From positions 18,504,609 through 18,568,608 of the forward strand of contig CM041084.1 in assembly GCA_023079485.1 (NCBI GenBank): a stretch of DNA of 64,000 nt, given 5' to 3'. Below the pieces are notes generated by a model that saw nothing but the letters and a program-made list of their open reading frames with translations, was not told the origin of the DNA and searched no databases. The stretch is from Archilochus colubris (lineage: Eukaryota > Chordata > Aves > Apodiformes > Trochilidae). Position numbers and translations under genes: made by a program. Shown here in pieces: positions 12,168-26,200 of the stretch (its first letter is position 1; each line of letters opens with the position of its first letter).

Positions 12168-14969
12168 CACAGCAATTGAAGGATCAGAAAGGATATAATC
12201 TTACTTAATTTGCTTGCCTTGCTCCCTCTGTACATCTAAGCAGTAGACAGATAATTCAGTTGTTTGACAGGGTGTGAGACTGGCTGCTTTTTAGGTTTCC
12301 ATACCCTTAGATAAGGCTGACAGATCATAAGATTGATAGATCATAAGCTTGTTTGTTCCAAAAAACTAACTATACTATAAAATGTAAGAAACTTTAAAAA
12401 TCAGGTACCTCTATAAGTAGAGAGGTTCAACAGACTCCATAAAACTCAAGCTCCAGTTACTGCTGTTCTTTTAGTTTTGCCTTAAGATCTGTAATTTTTT
12501 TCCTCATTGAAGCTCAGAAAGAAAAGCAATATAAGCATTCCATTTAGTAAGGATGTAGGCCCTGTTCTTCACATACTGCATTTAGGATCTGTGTTTTAAG
12601 ATGCCTTAACCCAATTTACAGTAAAATGACTGAAACATTTATCAAACAACCATCTACATTGCAAACAAGTTTAAACACAACATGGTGGATTACCTACCCA
12701 TGTTAATGAGGTCAATGAGTTTCTACCCCTCCCACAACACTCATGCAAAGCCAAAATCTGCTTCCTGATCTTGCATATGAAACTGGGACAAAGAAGGTTC
12801 ATTTTCCTGTTCTAACTGGGACAGCAAGCAATCTTTAAAGCTGAGATTCTCATACTTTCACTTTCTCTTAGACACAATTAGAAATTATTCCAGAAGCCTG
12901 AAAACTTTTCTCTTTCTTTCACAAAGCAGCCTCGCACACATTGCAAATCCAGGCAATGGCTAAACTTCTTTTGAAAACTCTGTAATGTGGAAGTCTAACC
13001 TATAGCAGCACTGGACTTCAGAACTTTTAAGGGAAGAGAGTACCTAGACTTCTCCCAAATTCATTAGAAAACCAGGAAAACATTACACAGATTTTGACTC
13101 AGCAAGAAAATTTCACTCAAAACAAACAACTATTTTCTTAGTTTCTTTAATGGCAAAATACACACTTTGCAAAGCTGTCTTTATATTTCTGCCAATTCTT
13201 TTTCTTCAAAGATTCAAAAAGTAAACCATCTTTGCAGCAGCAAAGACAGAAGGAAAGATGAGGGGGATAAAAAAAAGTATAAAACAAAAAGTAATTTGAG
13301 AAACACTTTACTTGTAACAGCTACCCAAGAGCATTCACTTCTTACAGAATCAAGCCTACAAGTTGCACAGGAACTTTTCACTGTATCAGCAAGTACTGAG
13401 ATAAAAGTCCAACAGCTGCCTTTACTACTAGACAGATTAAGAAACTCCAAATGCACTTATTTTTTTAATTGGCTCTAAAACGAGATTCCTAAAAGCAGTA
13501 ATTACTTTCAATTACCACATACTTTCAAATGAACCTGAAAGAGAAATAAAGCTCATATAAAATAAACAGAGATTATCCATGCATAAGCTTCCGAGTTTTA
13601 ACAGACAGCTACTAAACAGGAGAGCAATTACTTGTCCATGTCTTTTTGGAATCAAGTGTGTAAGAACTTTGCTGGTCATTAATCCACTAACCAAGTCATT
13701 CAGTGGATTCATTCTGCAACGTGACAGTTTTTATCCCAGAAGCAGTTAACTTCAGGGCAATAGCAGCCAGACATTTTTACACTGACAAAGCTCACACACT
13801 GGTGTCTGTCCGCTGTGTTTCTTCTTGTATTTTAAGATTACTGCACTTCATAATATTGCCTATTTTGTTATTTTCCATAAAGAAACAAGGACATAGGAAA
13901 AAACTCTGTAAATTAAGTACCATCTTCTGGCAACACTCCAGCAATGTTTGTCTTTAAAACAAAGACTGCAGCAGAAGTTTTTGCGTATGGTAATTTTCAT
14001 TGACCTGCATTTTCCCTCCATTCCATATGCTAGCCTTCTATACATATCCTGCCACATATGCAGAATTATTTAGGACTTCACAGGAATTTTTTTTCTTAAA
14101 ATCATCCTATTCTAACCTGACTTGACACACAGAATGAAATTAGTACTAGGCCTCTCTAAAAGGACCATCAATTCTAGTATTTTTCTTAATTACATGTTTA
14201 CATTTATTCACGATTTACAACAAATGTTTTTAAAATTGTTTTCCATATCTGCTTCTCAAAAAAACAGCTTATCTTTCCCATTTCCTCCCAAATTGATAGC
14301 ATAATGCTTTATATTTTTTAGATCAGAAACTTTGTATCATTTAAATAAACACAAATGATACTGAAAAGCCATGGAGGTGGGGACCTGAAGTTACTGCAGG
14401 CTACCTGAAAAGAGAATTAGTTGACCTACTGATTTTGGGGGTATTGCTCAAAACAAGTGTCTGCTTCAGAACTGGTGGCAGTTTAGCCACAGCAGTATCA
14501 AACTCAGCACTGGATAGAGACTTAGCAAAATAGTCTGCAGTTGCCTCTAACATTCTGTGCTGTTTTAATAAACTGCTGTTGGCAGCACAGTTAGATTTGT
14601 TTCAGAAGGTTTGCTGTGGCAACTGCCCTATAGGCATTTCTTTGATTCCCCTGAAATTCACAACCCTGAACCAAATTGGCCAAATAAAGGCAGGAAAAAC
14701 TGGATTCTGTAAGAAGAGGAGAGAGCGGAAGAGACAGAAGAGAGGGGGGGATAGTGTGCAGGCTAGGGGTGTGACCCCAAACCTTGAAATTTCTGATACA
14801 AGGCTCATTATGTCTTACTGTAGTGGGCTGTATAAAAGTACTTTTAGATTGACTGCTATAATGAGAAATAGGCCCAAATCAGAACACCCACAAAAGTCTC
14901 GGTAATCTAAAAAGCTAGACACCATCAAGAACTTTATCTGCATGATCCATGTGGCACTGGTATCTATTT

Positions 14970-15046
14970 AGAAAGAAAGAAAAAAGAAAAGAAAAAAAAG
15001 AAGAAAGAAGAAAAAGAAGAAAAAAAGAGGAAAAAAAAAGAAAAAA
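14970..15046. repeat. Purine-only A/GA-rich low-complexity tract
   Basis: About 77 bases of only A and G on the plus strand (GAAA, GAAAA and AAG units). On the transcribed minus-strand RNA it is a long pyrimidine tract. Confidence 0.95.
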
Positions 15047-15864
15047 CCTAAATACAGACCAACAGAATGCAAATGGAAATTTTAGCAGGAAAAAAAAAAT
15101 CCTATACATATATTTGGAAGAAAAATTGTTCAAGAAATAACAAGTTTAGCTGTAACAAAAAGGAATTAAGTCTAAAGACACAAGCCAACAACAGGCTTTG
15201 TGAGTAAGTAATATTAAGACACAGAGTACATCTTTTAAAGTTACAAGGACTTACTCATCCAATATCAATAACAATCCATTGAAATTATGCAAAATAAAGC
15301 AAAATCCAAAGTGATTCACGAAATTTTTCAAGCACATGAGGGAAGAACCACTAACAAATAAGTATATAAATAAAACCCCAAAACATAACTATTACTAAAA
15401 AACAAGAATACGTGTTTTGCTGGCCCAGAGTTGAGAAGAAAGGGAAAATCAACTCATCTGCCACAGCAAATCTGTACTGCTTTGTGTTCAAGCACAAATA
15501 CTGCGCTTGATCTTAATCTCACTGTTGCACGTTCTTGCCAATGCAGAAGGAAGCCAAGAGTGAGGAACCAATACAGATGCTCAGGTAGTTCAGAATAAGA
15601 AAACATGAGAAGAACCTTGAGTTCAACTCCTGGCTCTCTGGTGACACTAGTAAATTAGGATGGGCAAAACATACAACAGCAATTTTGAGAATGTGAAATG
15701 AGCAAGGAAAAGACCAAGGCATAAAAACATAAGAGGACACGATAGCTGGGGCAGGGGAGGTGGAAAGGGAGAGGTCATTGTGCTTAACCAAGAGGTGTAA
15801 ACTGAGGAAGGGGATAAACAGGACTGGTTTCTCTGCAGGAATAACACCAGAGGTGATGCCTATC

Positions 15865-15882
15865 TTTTTTTTTTTTTTTTTT
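15865..15882. repeat. Poly-T run
   Basis: Eighteen consecutive T on the plus strand, so poly-A in the MLLT10 pre-mRNA sense. No retroposon body is apparent beside it. Confidence 0.95.
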
Positions 15883-16606
15883 CTTTTATAACTACACAAG
15901 AAAAATGTTATAAAATTGATAAGACATTCCAACAGTATGCTGCTTACAGAGGGACAATATAAAAATACTAAGAAGGAAGTAGTGAAGTCTAGTGGCAAAG
16001 AGCACAAGTCAAGCAATTAGAAACATGTAACTATTAGTATAAAACATTAATACTTTTACAATGCTTTTTTTTTAAGTCTCACCACACTTTATATAACATT
16101 CCATCTCACTGACACTTACAAAGAAGCACTTCTTTTACAAGCAAATAATCCTGCTGAAGTGAACATTGTTTACAAGGGCAAAAGTCTGCAGGTTTTTGCC
16201 TTAAAATATTAGCACAGCTTTTTTTTCCTAAAAGAAATACTTATGGACATCACATTAATACTTACAACAGTAGGACTGTGTGGTAATTAATAACATCTCA
16301 AATAAGCTGCAATAATATTTTAACCTATGGGAAATATTTCACATTCATTTGAAAATAAACTGTTATTCAAAGATCACAGTATTTTTAATTAACAAAACAG
16401 TCCATAATCTGTAAAAGAATAAGAAGACGTGGCAGATAACCTTACAGCTTAATTTAATAACATGCCTTGCTTAACTCTTGAATTTACCATAAAGCAACAG
16501 CAGAAAACAAACAGCACTTTTGCATATATTTATGAATTTTATGGAAAGCACATTTCATAGATTATGAAAGCTCACTGGATATAGACAGAATGAGATATAA
16601 TTGTAC

Positions 16607-16716
16607 CTTATTATAACGATCATGAGGAACAGACTGCAACACGATAGGTTCCATTGTAGCAACATTTGCAAACTGCACCTCGGGAATGTACAGAGCACAA
16701 ACCACATGAGCCCAAC
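16607..16716 (-). CDS. MLLT10: MLLT10 coding exon 4 (residues 102-138, knuckle to extended PHD linker)
   Basis: 110 bases from TTGTAG|GTTGGG to AATAAG|GTACAA. It encodes WAHVVCALYIPEVQFANV, then ATMEPIVLQSVPHDRYNK. His105 and Cys108 finish the zinc knuckle; the remainder leads into the extended PHD finger. The donor is GTACAA, weaker than the others at +3 to +6. Residue 121 is Ala where I recall Ser in the human protein. Phase 1 in, phase 0 out, consistent with both neighbours. Confidence 0.96.
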
Positions 16717-17891
16717 CTACAAAAAGTTACAATTGCATTTAATTTTAATGTTTCCTAGCATCTTAAAAGGACATTTCAATTATAACACAAAGAACCTTTT
16801 ACAACACTTTTTTCCATGGACTACTTCAACTCTTTAGAATATTGCAGGCAAAAGTTACTCAAGTCATGTTTACATTTTGGTTTATAGTATCCAAAGTTTA
16901 GATGAGCTTATTACATTTTTAATTTATTCAGTGGAAATTTTATACAAATATTACTCCATGAAACCCAAATACTAATGACTTACACAAACCAAGACACACA
17001 AATGGAAAAAAGAAACCCAGATCATTTCTTTAAATGTCATTGATTAACCCAGTCATCACGTCAAAGCTATACAAGTTCTTGCCAAAGGGAAAGATCATCT
17101 GAAAAAACTAGTACTCATGCAAACATTACCATTACCAAGATTTCAGTGTATACATTTTATTTAAACAAATTCACTCTGATTTGACTAGACTATATTCTTT
17201 CTATAGGAAGAAATTCTAACATATACACACACGCTCTGTCAAAATTTTCCTTCTTTGAAGGTGTGGTCAACTCATTTTTTTGTAGCAATATCAACTCCTA
17301 TATCCTATACTATCCTATACTCATTAAATTAAGGTCATCAATAAATGCTTAGTTATTTACCATATTGTGCATTAACATTTCAAGAAGTAAACATTCACAA
17401 CTGCCTGACATATGGCTGGATGGGGACGGGGGCACCAATTCAGAAAGAAACCTACTACTTTTAGACCTTTTTTCAATACTAATCCTGGGAGCTGTTGGTC
17501 TGGTTTATTGGAAGGCAGTCTACCATTAACTGTAAATTTAGCAGAAGCTACTGTATTGCTAACCCAATATATTCATATCCTGACACTACTACCAGAATTA
17601 CAAGAGTAGTATCGCATATTACAGAGCTACCTCATCTGAAAGTGAATTTGGCGTGGCTACTAATGTAGCATGAATTCTCTTCTTTCCCAGAGGAAAACTA
17701 AATTCTCTTGTTATAAGACCTTCAGCACACCTTAAAAGTAATTGTGCTTTCCTCCTCCCCAGGCTTACTTGCATGCAAATATTAAGAACATAAAAATCAC
17801 AGGCTTGCTTACATGATTAGATAATCTAGCAAATTATTAGATTAGGTAAAGTCAATTATCATTGTGCAAGTGCATCCTCTAATGAAAGAAG

Positions 17892-17934
17892 AAAATAAAT
17901 ACATAAATTAATAAAATAAATAAATAAATAAATA
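17892..17934. repeat. (AAAT)n microsatellite
   Basis: AAAT units, imperfect at the left end and regular from about 17913 onward. Confidence 0.9.
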
Positions 17935-20341
17935 AGAACCACACTATACTGCCTCCCTGAAGACCTTTTGGAGTTTTGTTTTCATCTTGGATTTTCTCTT
18001 TTTAACTACTCTGCTGAATCTAAAGATTCTTGATATCTTCATCCAACTGTACTCTGGCTCTTAAACTGACCTAAACCTAAAGTTCTACTTAGTAAAGCAC
18101 CAGTCTTTTTCTAGTTGTTTTCAGACAATTGGTGTCCTTCTCCCCATTTACTGAATTGGTCATTATAATTTGTACAGAAAATAAATGCACAAACCACTCC
18201 TAATAAGCATCATTCCCAATCAACATAACACCTTTCATTCAAGCATTAAACTGCAACTAAATACAGTATCTGTGCTGCTTCATCATTTTATTCACAAATA
18301 CTTTGTAGAATTATTCCATACAGAAAAGCATGAGACTAATTAAAGAATAGGGTATAAAAAAGTATAAACTGACAACTTGCATTGCTTTTAAACACAGTTC
18401 CAACAGTAAAATTATTATTAATACATAGACTGAAAAAAACCTATAAAAATTGCAGTCCTTTTTGTCCTGACCTGTACTTGAAATATTTTCAGAGAGTAAG
18501 TGTTTAAAAGGACTTTTTTCTAAGACTTTAAAATTCCCCAAACCAAAGTCATGTTACTAAAGATGGAAAAATAGAAGTTAATATGGTGTTAATGGCAAAT
18601 ATTTATCTTTAAATCTCAAAAAAAAAGTCAAATAGAAATACCATTCATCTAATAAAGCCATTAAACCAGTAGAAAAGTGACACTGAAATTTTGAAAAAAA
18701 AAAAACAAACTTAGTCAGTTACTCATAAACAGATGGCAAAAGCTTTTACTTCAAACGTAGTTAAGCCTATACTCCCATTACATTTACTTGTAATGAAAAG
18801 CTATCATGGTAATATACAAAATATTCGAGACATTAAAAAATAAGCAAGCCAACAACCAACTAAGCCAATTGAAATTTAGGTTAAGCAAAGAATTTTCACC
18901 ACAAGAAAAGTTTCAGAAGTAACATTAACTGAACTCTACATCATTATCAAAAATAAAAAGCAAAAGCAACCCACAAAACAATATAGCCAGAAATCTGCAA
19001 GCTGAATATATTCTGATTTACAAAATACAGAGCAAACAGCCAGGATAGTTATGGGCAACAGCCCACTTTTGTCTTTCATAACAAAACCGGTACCCTCATA
19101 ATGAAACAAATTAAGTACCACATCGCTAATACACTTTGTGAACCAGGGGCCAATAATTCCCCAGGGAACAGAGGTCTAGGGACCTTTTCTATAGGCTTCC
19201 ATCTGGCATCTTTAGACCCCAGATAACCTGACCTTGCTGAAAAATCACAACCTGCCAATTAAAAATTTAAACCAGAGGAGAGGTTGAAGCACCCTTATGT
19301 TACCAGCCTCGAATGCCCAAATCCTAAAAGAAGTCTGACCCCAGCACCAGCTCCTACCATGCCTCACAAGATCCCATACACAGCTACTTAAATGTTCTTT
19401 TGTCTAATATTTCACTGGTGAAGAAATAAAAATTGTCAGAGAGCAACATCCAGCTCACCTTGAAGAGACAAAAGAGATTCAGCAGCTCTTCCTGCAAAAC
19501 CACACCTACCTAACAAGTGTGGTTAAGAACTGGGTGCCTATATGTGCTGTGGAATCTCCATCTTTGGACAACTCAAAGAAGTCTGTTGGCTCCTCCACAA
19601 AACTTGTCAACTTGAGAGGTCACAAAGATTCCATTTCACCACATAAGGACCAGATAGTAGCAGAGGAAAACAGCCAAGAAAGCCAACAGCCATCATCTTT
19701 TGCCTAACCATCAAAAGTCCAGCTACTTTTGCTACTAAGAGAGAGCATGAAGGTAAGGGCACCTACCACCAAAGCTAGTGTGATAGCTGTCCTGTGTCTC
19801 ATTGATGGAAGAAGGAGCAACTAGCATATGAGCAGGCTTTAATTCTAATGTTTTCTGCACTCCAAGAGTGTAACACACTCTGTGTGTTGCTGTGTAACAC
19901 AGTGAGAAAATGCCTCTCCCATCCTCTGCTGCCACTTCCTTCTGTTAGACAACGACTCTTAGGGCAAGCACAGAGATCAAAATCCCAACAGAACAAAGTA
20001 TTTGTTTGCCATGTTCAAAATTGAGTGCTTTTGTCTACTTCTTACTGCCTACTATGTCTGCAGGGATACTGAAATACCCTAAAGAGACACCCATGCAAAC
20101 TGTACATAGAGCTCACAGGAGAAGCATTTATAAGGATTTCTGCTATTTAAGACTACATTAAAATACACATTTTTCACTTAACTCCATATAAACCATAAAG
20201 ACCATGCTGTAAACTTTCTATTCAAATAACTTCCTGCACTATTCCTGGGCAAGTATCAAATTCATCAGCAACTATACATCTTTTCCCACTCACCCAAAAA
20301 AAGAACACCATCATTAAATCCAGTCCTTTTGAGCTTTCCCA

Positions 20342-20536
20342 ATCACAGAATCACAGAAAGTTAGGGAAGGGACCTTGAAAGATCATCAAGTCCAACTCCC
20401 TGTCAGAGCAGGGTCACCTACAGCGGGTCACATAGGAACACACCCAGGTGGGTTTTGAGTGTCTCCAGAGGAGACTCCACACCTTCCCTGGGCAGCCGAT
20501 GCCAGTGCTCTGTAATCCTCACAGTGAAAACATGTT
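20342..20536 (-). mobile_element. CR1 LINE 3'-end fragment
   Basis: It starts with AATCACAGAATCACAGAAAG, then GGGAAGGGACCTTGAAAG, AAGTCCAACTCCCTG and a CCTTCCCTGGGCAGC segment. This is the reverse complement of a CR1 3' UTR, so the LINE lies on the minus strand, in sense with MLLT10. Confidence 0.9.
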
Positions 20537-21278
20537 TAGTGTGGAAAATACCACTGTAAAAGCATGTTTTAGACTTTAAATAAAAACCTCCAGTATCGCT
20601 GTTCTACACATTCAATAACATTTAAAACATTCTCACTTGTTTCTGTTGGAACTGAAGTTAGCTTTTTACCATTCCTTTTTACCCCACAAAAATAAAACCA
20701 GGATACTCTGGTTTTTCTTAAATATTCTCCAAACTCAGCCAGGAACTCATGCCATCTGTAAGATCACTTTTGTACCAAATGAGGTTTTTTTAATCATCTG
20801 TTTAGACCACATTCTTTACTACTTAAGTCAGTGACAAGCTTCCATTCACTTCAGTTTAGCATGGTCTGCATTCAAACTGGCCACATATTTACCACTCGTT
20901 TTAATGTTACTTATAAAACTTACTGTAATTGCTAACAAACTCTTGCTATTGCCACAGAATTTCTTATACTCAATTTACTTTTGGTATCATCCCCCCTTTT
21001 AGAACAACTTTAACTGGGGGTGGGAGGTAAGGAGGTGTGGATGGGACAGACAAATGTTTTTGTAAATGAAGGTATTGCCATATTAGAAAATGGTCCTAAA
21101 ATTTTCCCTATCCTCAGATTTTTATTTTTCTTTTTTATTTTTTTCTTACTTAGCTTAATCTTTGAGCAAGGGGGCCAGTTTGAACATGTGCTTTCTTAAT
21201 ATTTTTACTAATTACAATGCCTGACTTGTTTATTTTAAGATAAACTTAGGCTTTAGCTTTTAAAAAAAAAAATGTGGG

Positions 21279-21571
21279 AATCATAGAATCTTAGAATTGT
21301 TTGGGTTGAAAGAGACCTTAAGTATCAAGTTCCAAGCCCCCTGCATGAGCAGGGACACCTCCCACTAGACCACTGTTGCTCAAAGTCAGGCCTGGCCTTG
21401 AACACTTCCAGGGAGGGGAATCCAGAAATTCCCTGGGAAATCTGTTCCAGTGTTTCACCACCCTTATAGTGAAGACTTTCTTCCTAATGTCTAACCTAAA
21501 TTTTCATGCCTTCCCCAGCTTTCTTGTAGGCCCCCTTCAGGTCCTGGAAGGCCACTATAAAGTCTCCTGGA
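21279..21571 (-). mobile_element. CR1 LINE 3'-end fragment
   Basis: It opens with AATCATAGAATCTTAGAATT and contains GGACACCTCCCACTAGACCA, TTGAACACTTCCAGGGAGG, CTTCCTAATGTCTAACCTAA and AGGCCCCCTTCAGGT, all hallmarks of the reverse-complemented CR1 3' region. About 290 bases. Confidence 0.95.
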
Positions 21572-23025
21572 ATGTATTATAAGGATGCAAATCATCCATT
21601 GAGTGTGTTTGTTTCTGTGCATTCTTAGCAGAATTGCTTTCTCTGAAACTACTGAAAAAAACTACTGACAGCAAGCTACCTCTTTTGCTTTTAAGGATTC
21701 AGTTTTCTAGAAGAATCAATGCCTCCATCCAGAAGTTTTAAGATGTCATCAGTTTTTGGTTATTATTTATTAGCAACAGCTTACTGGTGACAGCTAAATT
21801 AAAATAAATATTTACTTCAACTGTGCTTTCAACTCGAGTAACTTTAGGAAATCCTGCTTAGATTTCAAAAGTATAGTTAATACACTTTTCTTTGAAAAGA
21901 TCTCAGGAAACAGCTTCAACCAACACTAAAACAACATCAAAACCACGTATAAACCAACTCCAAGATATACTCTGATAACAACAATAATAATGAAAACAGT
22001 TTTCTCCTATATAAGAAATTGGAATTTCAACCTGAAAAGCCTTCAGAGACTAAAAACATGGAACTTCCAGCTTCTCCTTTGAGTCCTTTTTTATTTTGAT
22101 TTATCCTTCAGAAATATATATTACTGAGTTGTGCTGTTATTTACATCTCATTCTGGCATACAAAATGGCCAATTACCAGCAGAGAACCTATCCAGATTTT
22201 CATCTTTTGCTGAGATCTTTTTTTCAGGTGCCTAACTTTTTAACTCTTTGACAACTTTACAGGACATACTTAGCAGGTATAATTTGAATATACATTATTA
22301 ATTAACACTCAAGAGTAAAGAACCTCAGGCTCCAAAATCCTAACTGAAATTAAATTTCACCTCAATGCAACAGAGAACAGATAGTCCTTAACAGTTTCAC
22401 CATCTGCAAACAAAAGACTGCTGCCAAAAGAGAACTCTAACTAGAAGGAAACTCTAACAAAGCAATCTAAAATTAACAATGAAAAGCAAGGAAGATAAGC
22501 AATGTACAATACATTATCCATTTAGTTATTTTTTTGCCTTTACAACACAGTTTGTGTTGAAAACTTGATTCACAAGCACTTTCACTGTAAATAAATTCAC
22601 AGTGCTTCTAAATCACCTTCCAGTGCAAATTTTGAAGCCTTGTTTTATCATTTTTTCTTTCATAATAAAATAACAGTAACAGAGTTGCAATCCATCTTAT
22701 CTTCCAAATCAAAGACAGTCCACCTATAGCTTGGAAACGAACAGACACAGAGTAGACATTACACTGGTGCTCCATCCCATAATCAGTGTTGAAGATAAGC
22801 TGCAAAACAGTAACAGACTGGAGAGACCAGAATCACACTCACACCTAGATCCAGTCACAGTCCCACAGGAGAGCCTTGGGGTGTCATCACCATCCTCTAT
22901 CTGTGCACAAATTCCAGAGTAAAAATTGTTTATGTATTCTGTGTAAATTCCTAAATGATTCTCACCACTTCTTTATTTCTCACTAATTCTTTATAAATAC
23001 ATCTCACTCCTTCTCTCAAGTAAAT

Positions 23026-23293
23026 AACAATAGGACTAGAGGAATGACCTGAAATGGCACCAGAGGAGGTTTAGACTAGATATTAGGAAGAATTTCTTTA
23101 CTGAAAGAGTAGTCAGGCACTGGAATGGGCTGCCCAGGGAGGTGGTGGAGTCACCATCCCTAGAGGTATTCAAAAACTGTGTCAATGAGGCACTTCAGAA
23201 CATGCTTTAGTGGGATGGTGATTGATTTCTTAGGGCGGGATGGTTAGATGCTTTGGTCTAAAAGGTCTTTTCCAACCATGACAATTCTGTGAA
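23026..23293 (+). mobile_element. CR1 LINE 3'-end fragment
   Basis: Read in LINE sense: AATAGGACTAGAGGAATG, ATTAGGAAGAATTTCTTTAC, TGGGCTGCCCAGGGAGGTGG, AAGGTCTTTTCCAACC and a terminal ATTCTGTGA. It is antisense to MLLT10. Confidence 0.95.
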
Positions 23294-26200
23294 AGTATTC
23301 TTCCTAGATTTGAAAAAACTTTCTTTGTTGAAATGTTGGCATCTTACAAGGGTTGCTCCAGATTTTAATTTAAGGATACACTTCAATCCATTTCAACTGG
23401 GCTGTCACTAAAGGGGAAGATCTTGCCTTTTCAGTTTCACCTGTACATCACTGCCCTCCCTCTGTAGTATCAGCTTGACCTGTAGCAGGGCATTCACCTG
23501 ATTTGTAAGAGCAAAACAGAAGTTTACCTTCCAGTAAGATCAGTAAATAAGTTGATGCAATCCATACTGAAGTTGTATGATTACCAGACACAAAACCACC
23601 AGGTGAAGAAACACTCAGTCATGGGAAAACCATAATCCACTCCTTTCAGGAGGGGTCAATAGTTGTCCTGCATTTACATTAAATTCCTGCCCTCAGTTTC
23701 CACAACCATCAGATCTGAGGACTGACCCCAAGACTCAGCTCTATCTCCATCTGAAAGGTGAATCCAGTAAAGATGTACTTAAGACCCTTATTGCTACTGT
23801 TTGCCGGAGGGTAACATTAAGTACTATTTTAGACCTTTAGTTAAGCCTTCATTAAGGCATTCCATACTCCTTTGTTTTGACTCTGATCTTCCTTTTCTGT
23901 AAAGACAATAAAACTTAAGAGAAAAGAAATCTGTCAGCTTAAGCTATTGTCTTTTCCTTACCCTAGTATACAGAGGTTTAGAGATTGCTAGAACTACTGC
24001 AGTATTATTCACAATACTGCTTGATCCACTCTTTTTGAAGTTGGGTAAAAAAAATGCTCACACTAACCACCAGACATAGAATGAAGATACAATATAAATA
24101 AATAAATGTCTATGAAGAAAATACTTCATTCTACAGAGTCTTACACTAGAATTTCACCAAACTCCATCAAAGTTTATTCCTAAACTACGGAATCAGTACA
24201 TAAGAAAATTTCACTATAGACCATCATGTATTAGGACAACAAACTGTTTGTTTTTGAAACTGCTTACAGATAACATTCTTACTGGTCCACTGAGTAAGCT
24301 AATAGCTTTAGTAATTTTATCTGTCACCCTATGCTATGGCATTAACAAGTCTCTTCCTCCTACCTCAAGAAATCCTTTTATACAACAAAAGGAAGAAGTA
24401 GCATACGTACTTAATTCTTTAAAAAAATGTCCTAGTTATAAATTATTACTGGCAATATAAATAATAATTATACAATTCAAATTATATGGTATTATGTGTG
24501 TTTCTTTTAATGAAACATTTTAAATTGTTTATCATTGTAATGCCTTTCCCAGTTTAAATAAAAAAACTGCAAAACCAAAATAAGCAAAAAACCCACATAT
24601 ACGAACTCTTACAAATCTGCATAAAAAGACATTAGTATTTGTAGGTCAGCACTTCCTGAAAAGTGCATGTGCCCAAACACATACCTATGACATTATACCA
24701 TCCACACTGGTACATTAATACCAAGAAAACCCATCAGAACTGTAAACATGAGGGCATGAGGGTGAGTTGCTTACTCTAATAAGAAAAACAGCAACAGGAA
24801 AAGCTAGCATATGATGTTTTTATAGACTTGGGAGCTCCCCAAGCTAACTCAGGGGATGGGAAGAGGGCCTGGAGGATGACATAAAACCATTGCATTGTTA
24901 GTTTGCCTTTCCCTAAGCAGCTGCATCAAAGAATTCTTGGTGAAAAGTCACACAAAGAATGCTGTTACACAGCATTCCTTATCATCATCCAGTGGAATCA
25001 GATTTCAAAGTAACAACTTTTACAGCAAAATCAAGCCTTCTAGGCTTACAGAAAATTGTGGGCAAAGAATACTGTAAGAAAACTATTTAAATGGGAGATG
25101 CAAAATATTAGATGCAACTGAATAATTTACTTAAAAACAGACTGCGTGCTCAGTATTATGAGAAGATAAAAGAATCGGGATTCCAAAGCTGTAATAATCA
25201 GTTCAAATGGTCATGAGTTTATTTCCTCCTCACTGTCAAATGGAATTGCAACAGTTAAGGAAACATCACTGAACTGAAGAGCTTCCAAACTGTCAGTCTT
25301 CAATTCTCAAGTATCTTTAAACAAATGCTCACTTGTTGCTCTTCTCTTTTTCAAAAAAAATATCTGTTTATATTTGTCCAATTACTAACCTAACACAGAG
25401 TACAAAACTAAAGAATCTCTTTCAATAGCCTTCTTATACATAAGGCAGCAAATCAATAAGCAATTCATACACAGATCAGTTTTTCTCATTTTAGAAAAAC
25501 TTCTATATTCTGTCACACGTTTCTCTACAGTAGTGCCTCCAAATGAACACGAATACTAAAGTTAGCAAGGAATTCTGTCATTAAATATACTAAAACAGTT
25601 CCTTTCACAGCTCAATCCTACTTTTCTACTTTCAGTATCAGTGAAAAATGAATGAATCAGTAACTAACCTAACAGAATTTATATTACTGCAGTCTCTGAA
25701 CACTGAAAAAGTCCTAATGTTTATTTAGAAACAAATTCCACAAAGTCCATACATAGGAAAGTCTATTTTCTGTTCACAGAACCTAACCATAGCTGCAAGT
25801 CCCAGATATTGAGCAGCCAAAATACTAAAACATATACAATTTCTGACTATTACCCTGATCATAATCATCCAATGTTTTGCTACTGTCAACAAATTCATTA
25901 CAAATAATGTTCAGCTAAATACAATCAGCTCTTAATAATCCTCAGCACAGATAACCCAGTGACAGACAAGCCACACTATGGCTATTAGTCCAGGCTACAC
26001 TCTGCTTAATGCAATTGCATTGTTTCCAAGGTCTATCCAAGTGCCAGAGCAGAATGATCATTTTCACAGTGTGAAGAGACTGAACAAACATGTGCAAACA
26101 GACTTGAGCTGCTGCTGCTCAGGGTTAGTTCAGGTCTCTGACAATGGAAAGCACAGGAAGGACCACTGAGGCAGATTAGGATGTCTCCCACCCAAATCCA

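Larger units (their letters stand above)
10472..16606 (-). other. MLLT10 intron between coding exons 4 and 5
   Basis: 6,135 bases. It holds a (TA)n run at 12145-12167, a purine-rich tract at 14970-15046, a poly-T at 15865-15882, and a compositionally distinct stretch near 14350-14915. No exon or recognised mobile element. Confidence 0.85.

Noticed and set aside
14949..15140. Lys/Glu/Arg-rich frame of 63 codons
   Set aside because: A direct translation of the purine-only low-complexity tract.
15519..16016. 165-codon minus-strand frame inside an intron
   Set aside because: It reads through a poly-T/poly-A run (giving a lysine string) and has no conserved motif, splice context or homologue that I recognise.
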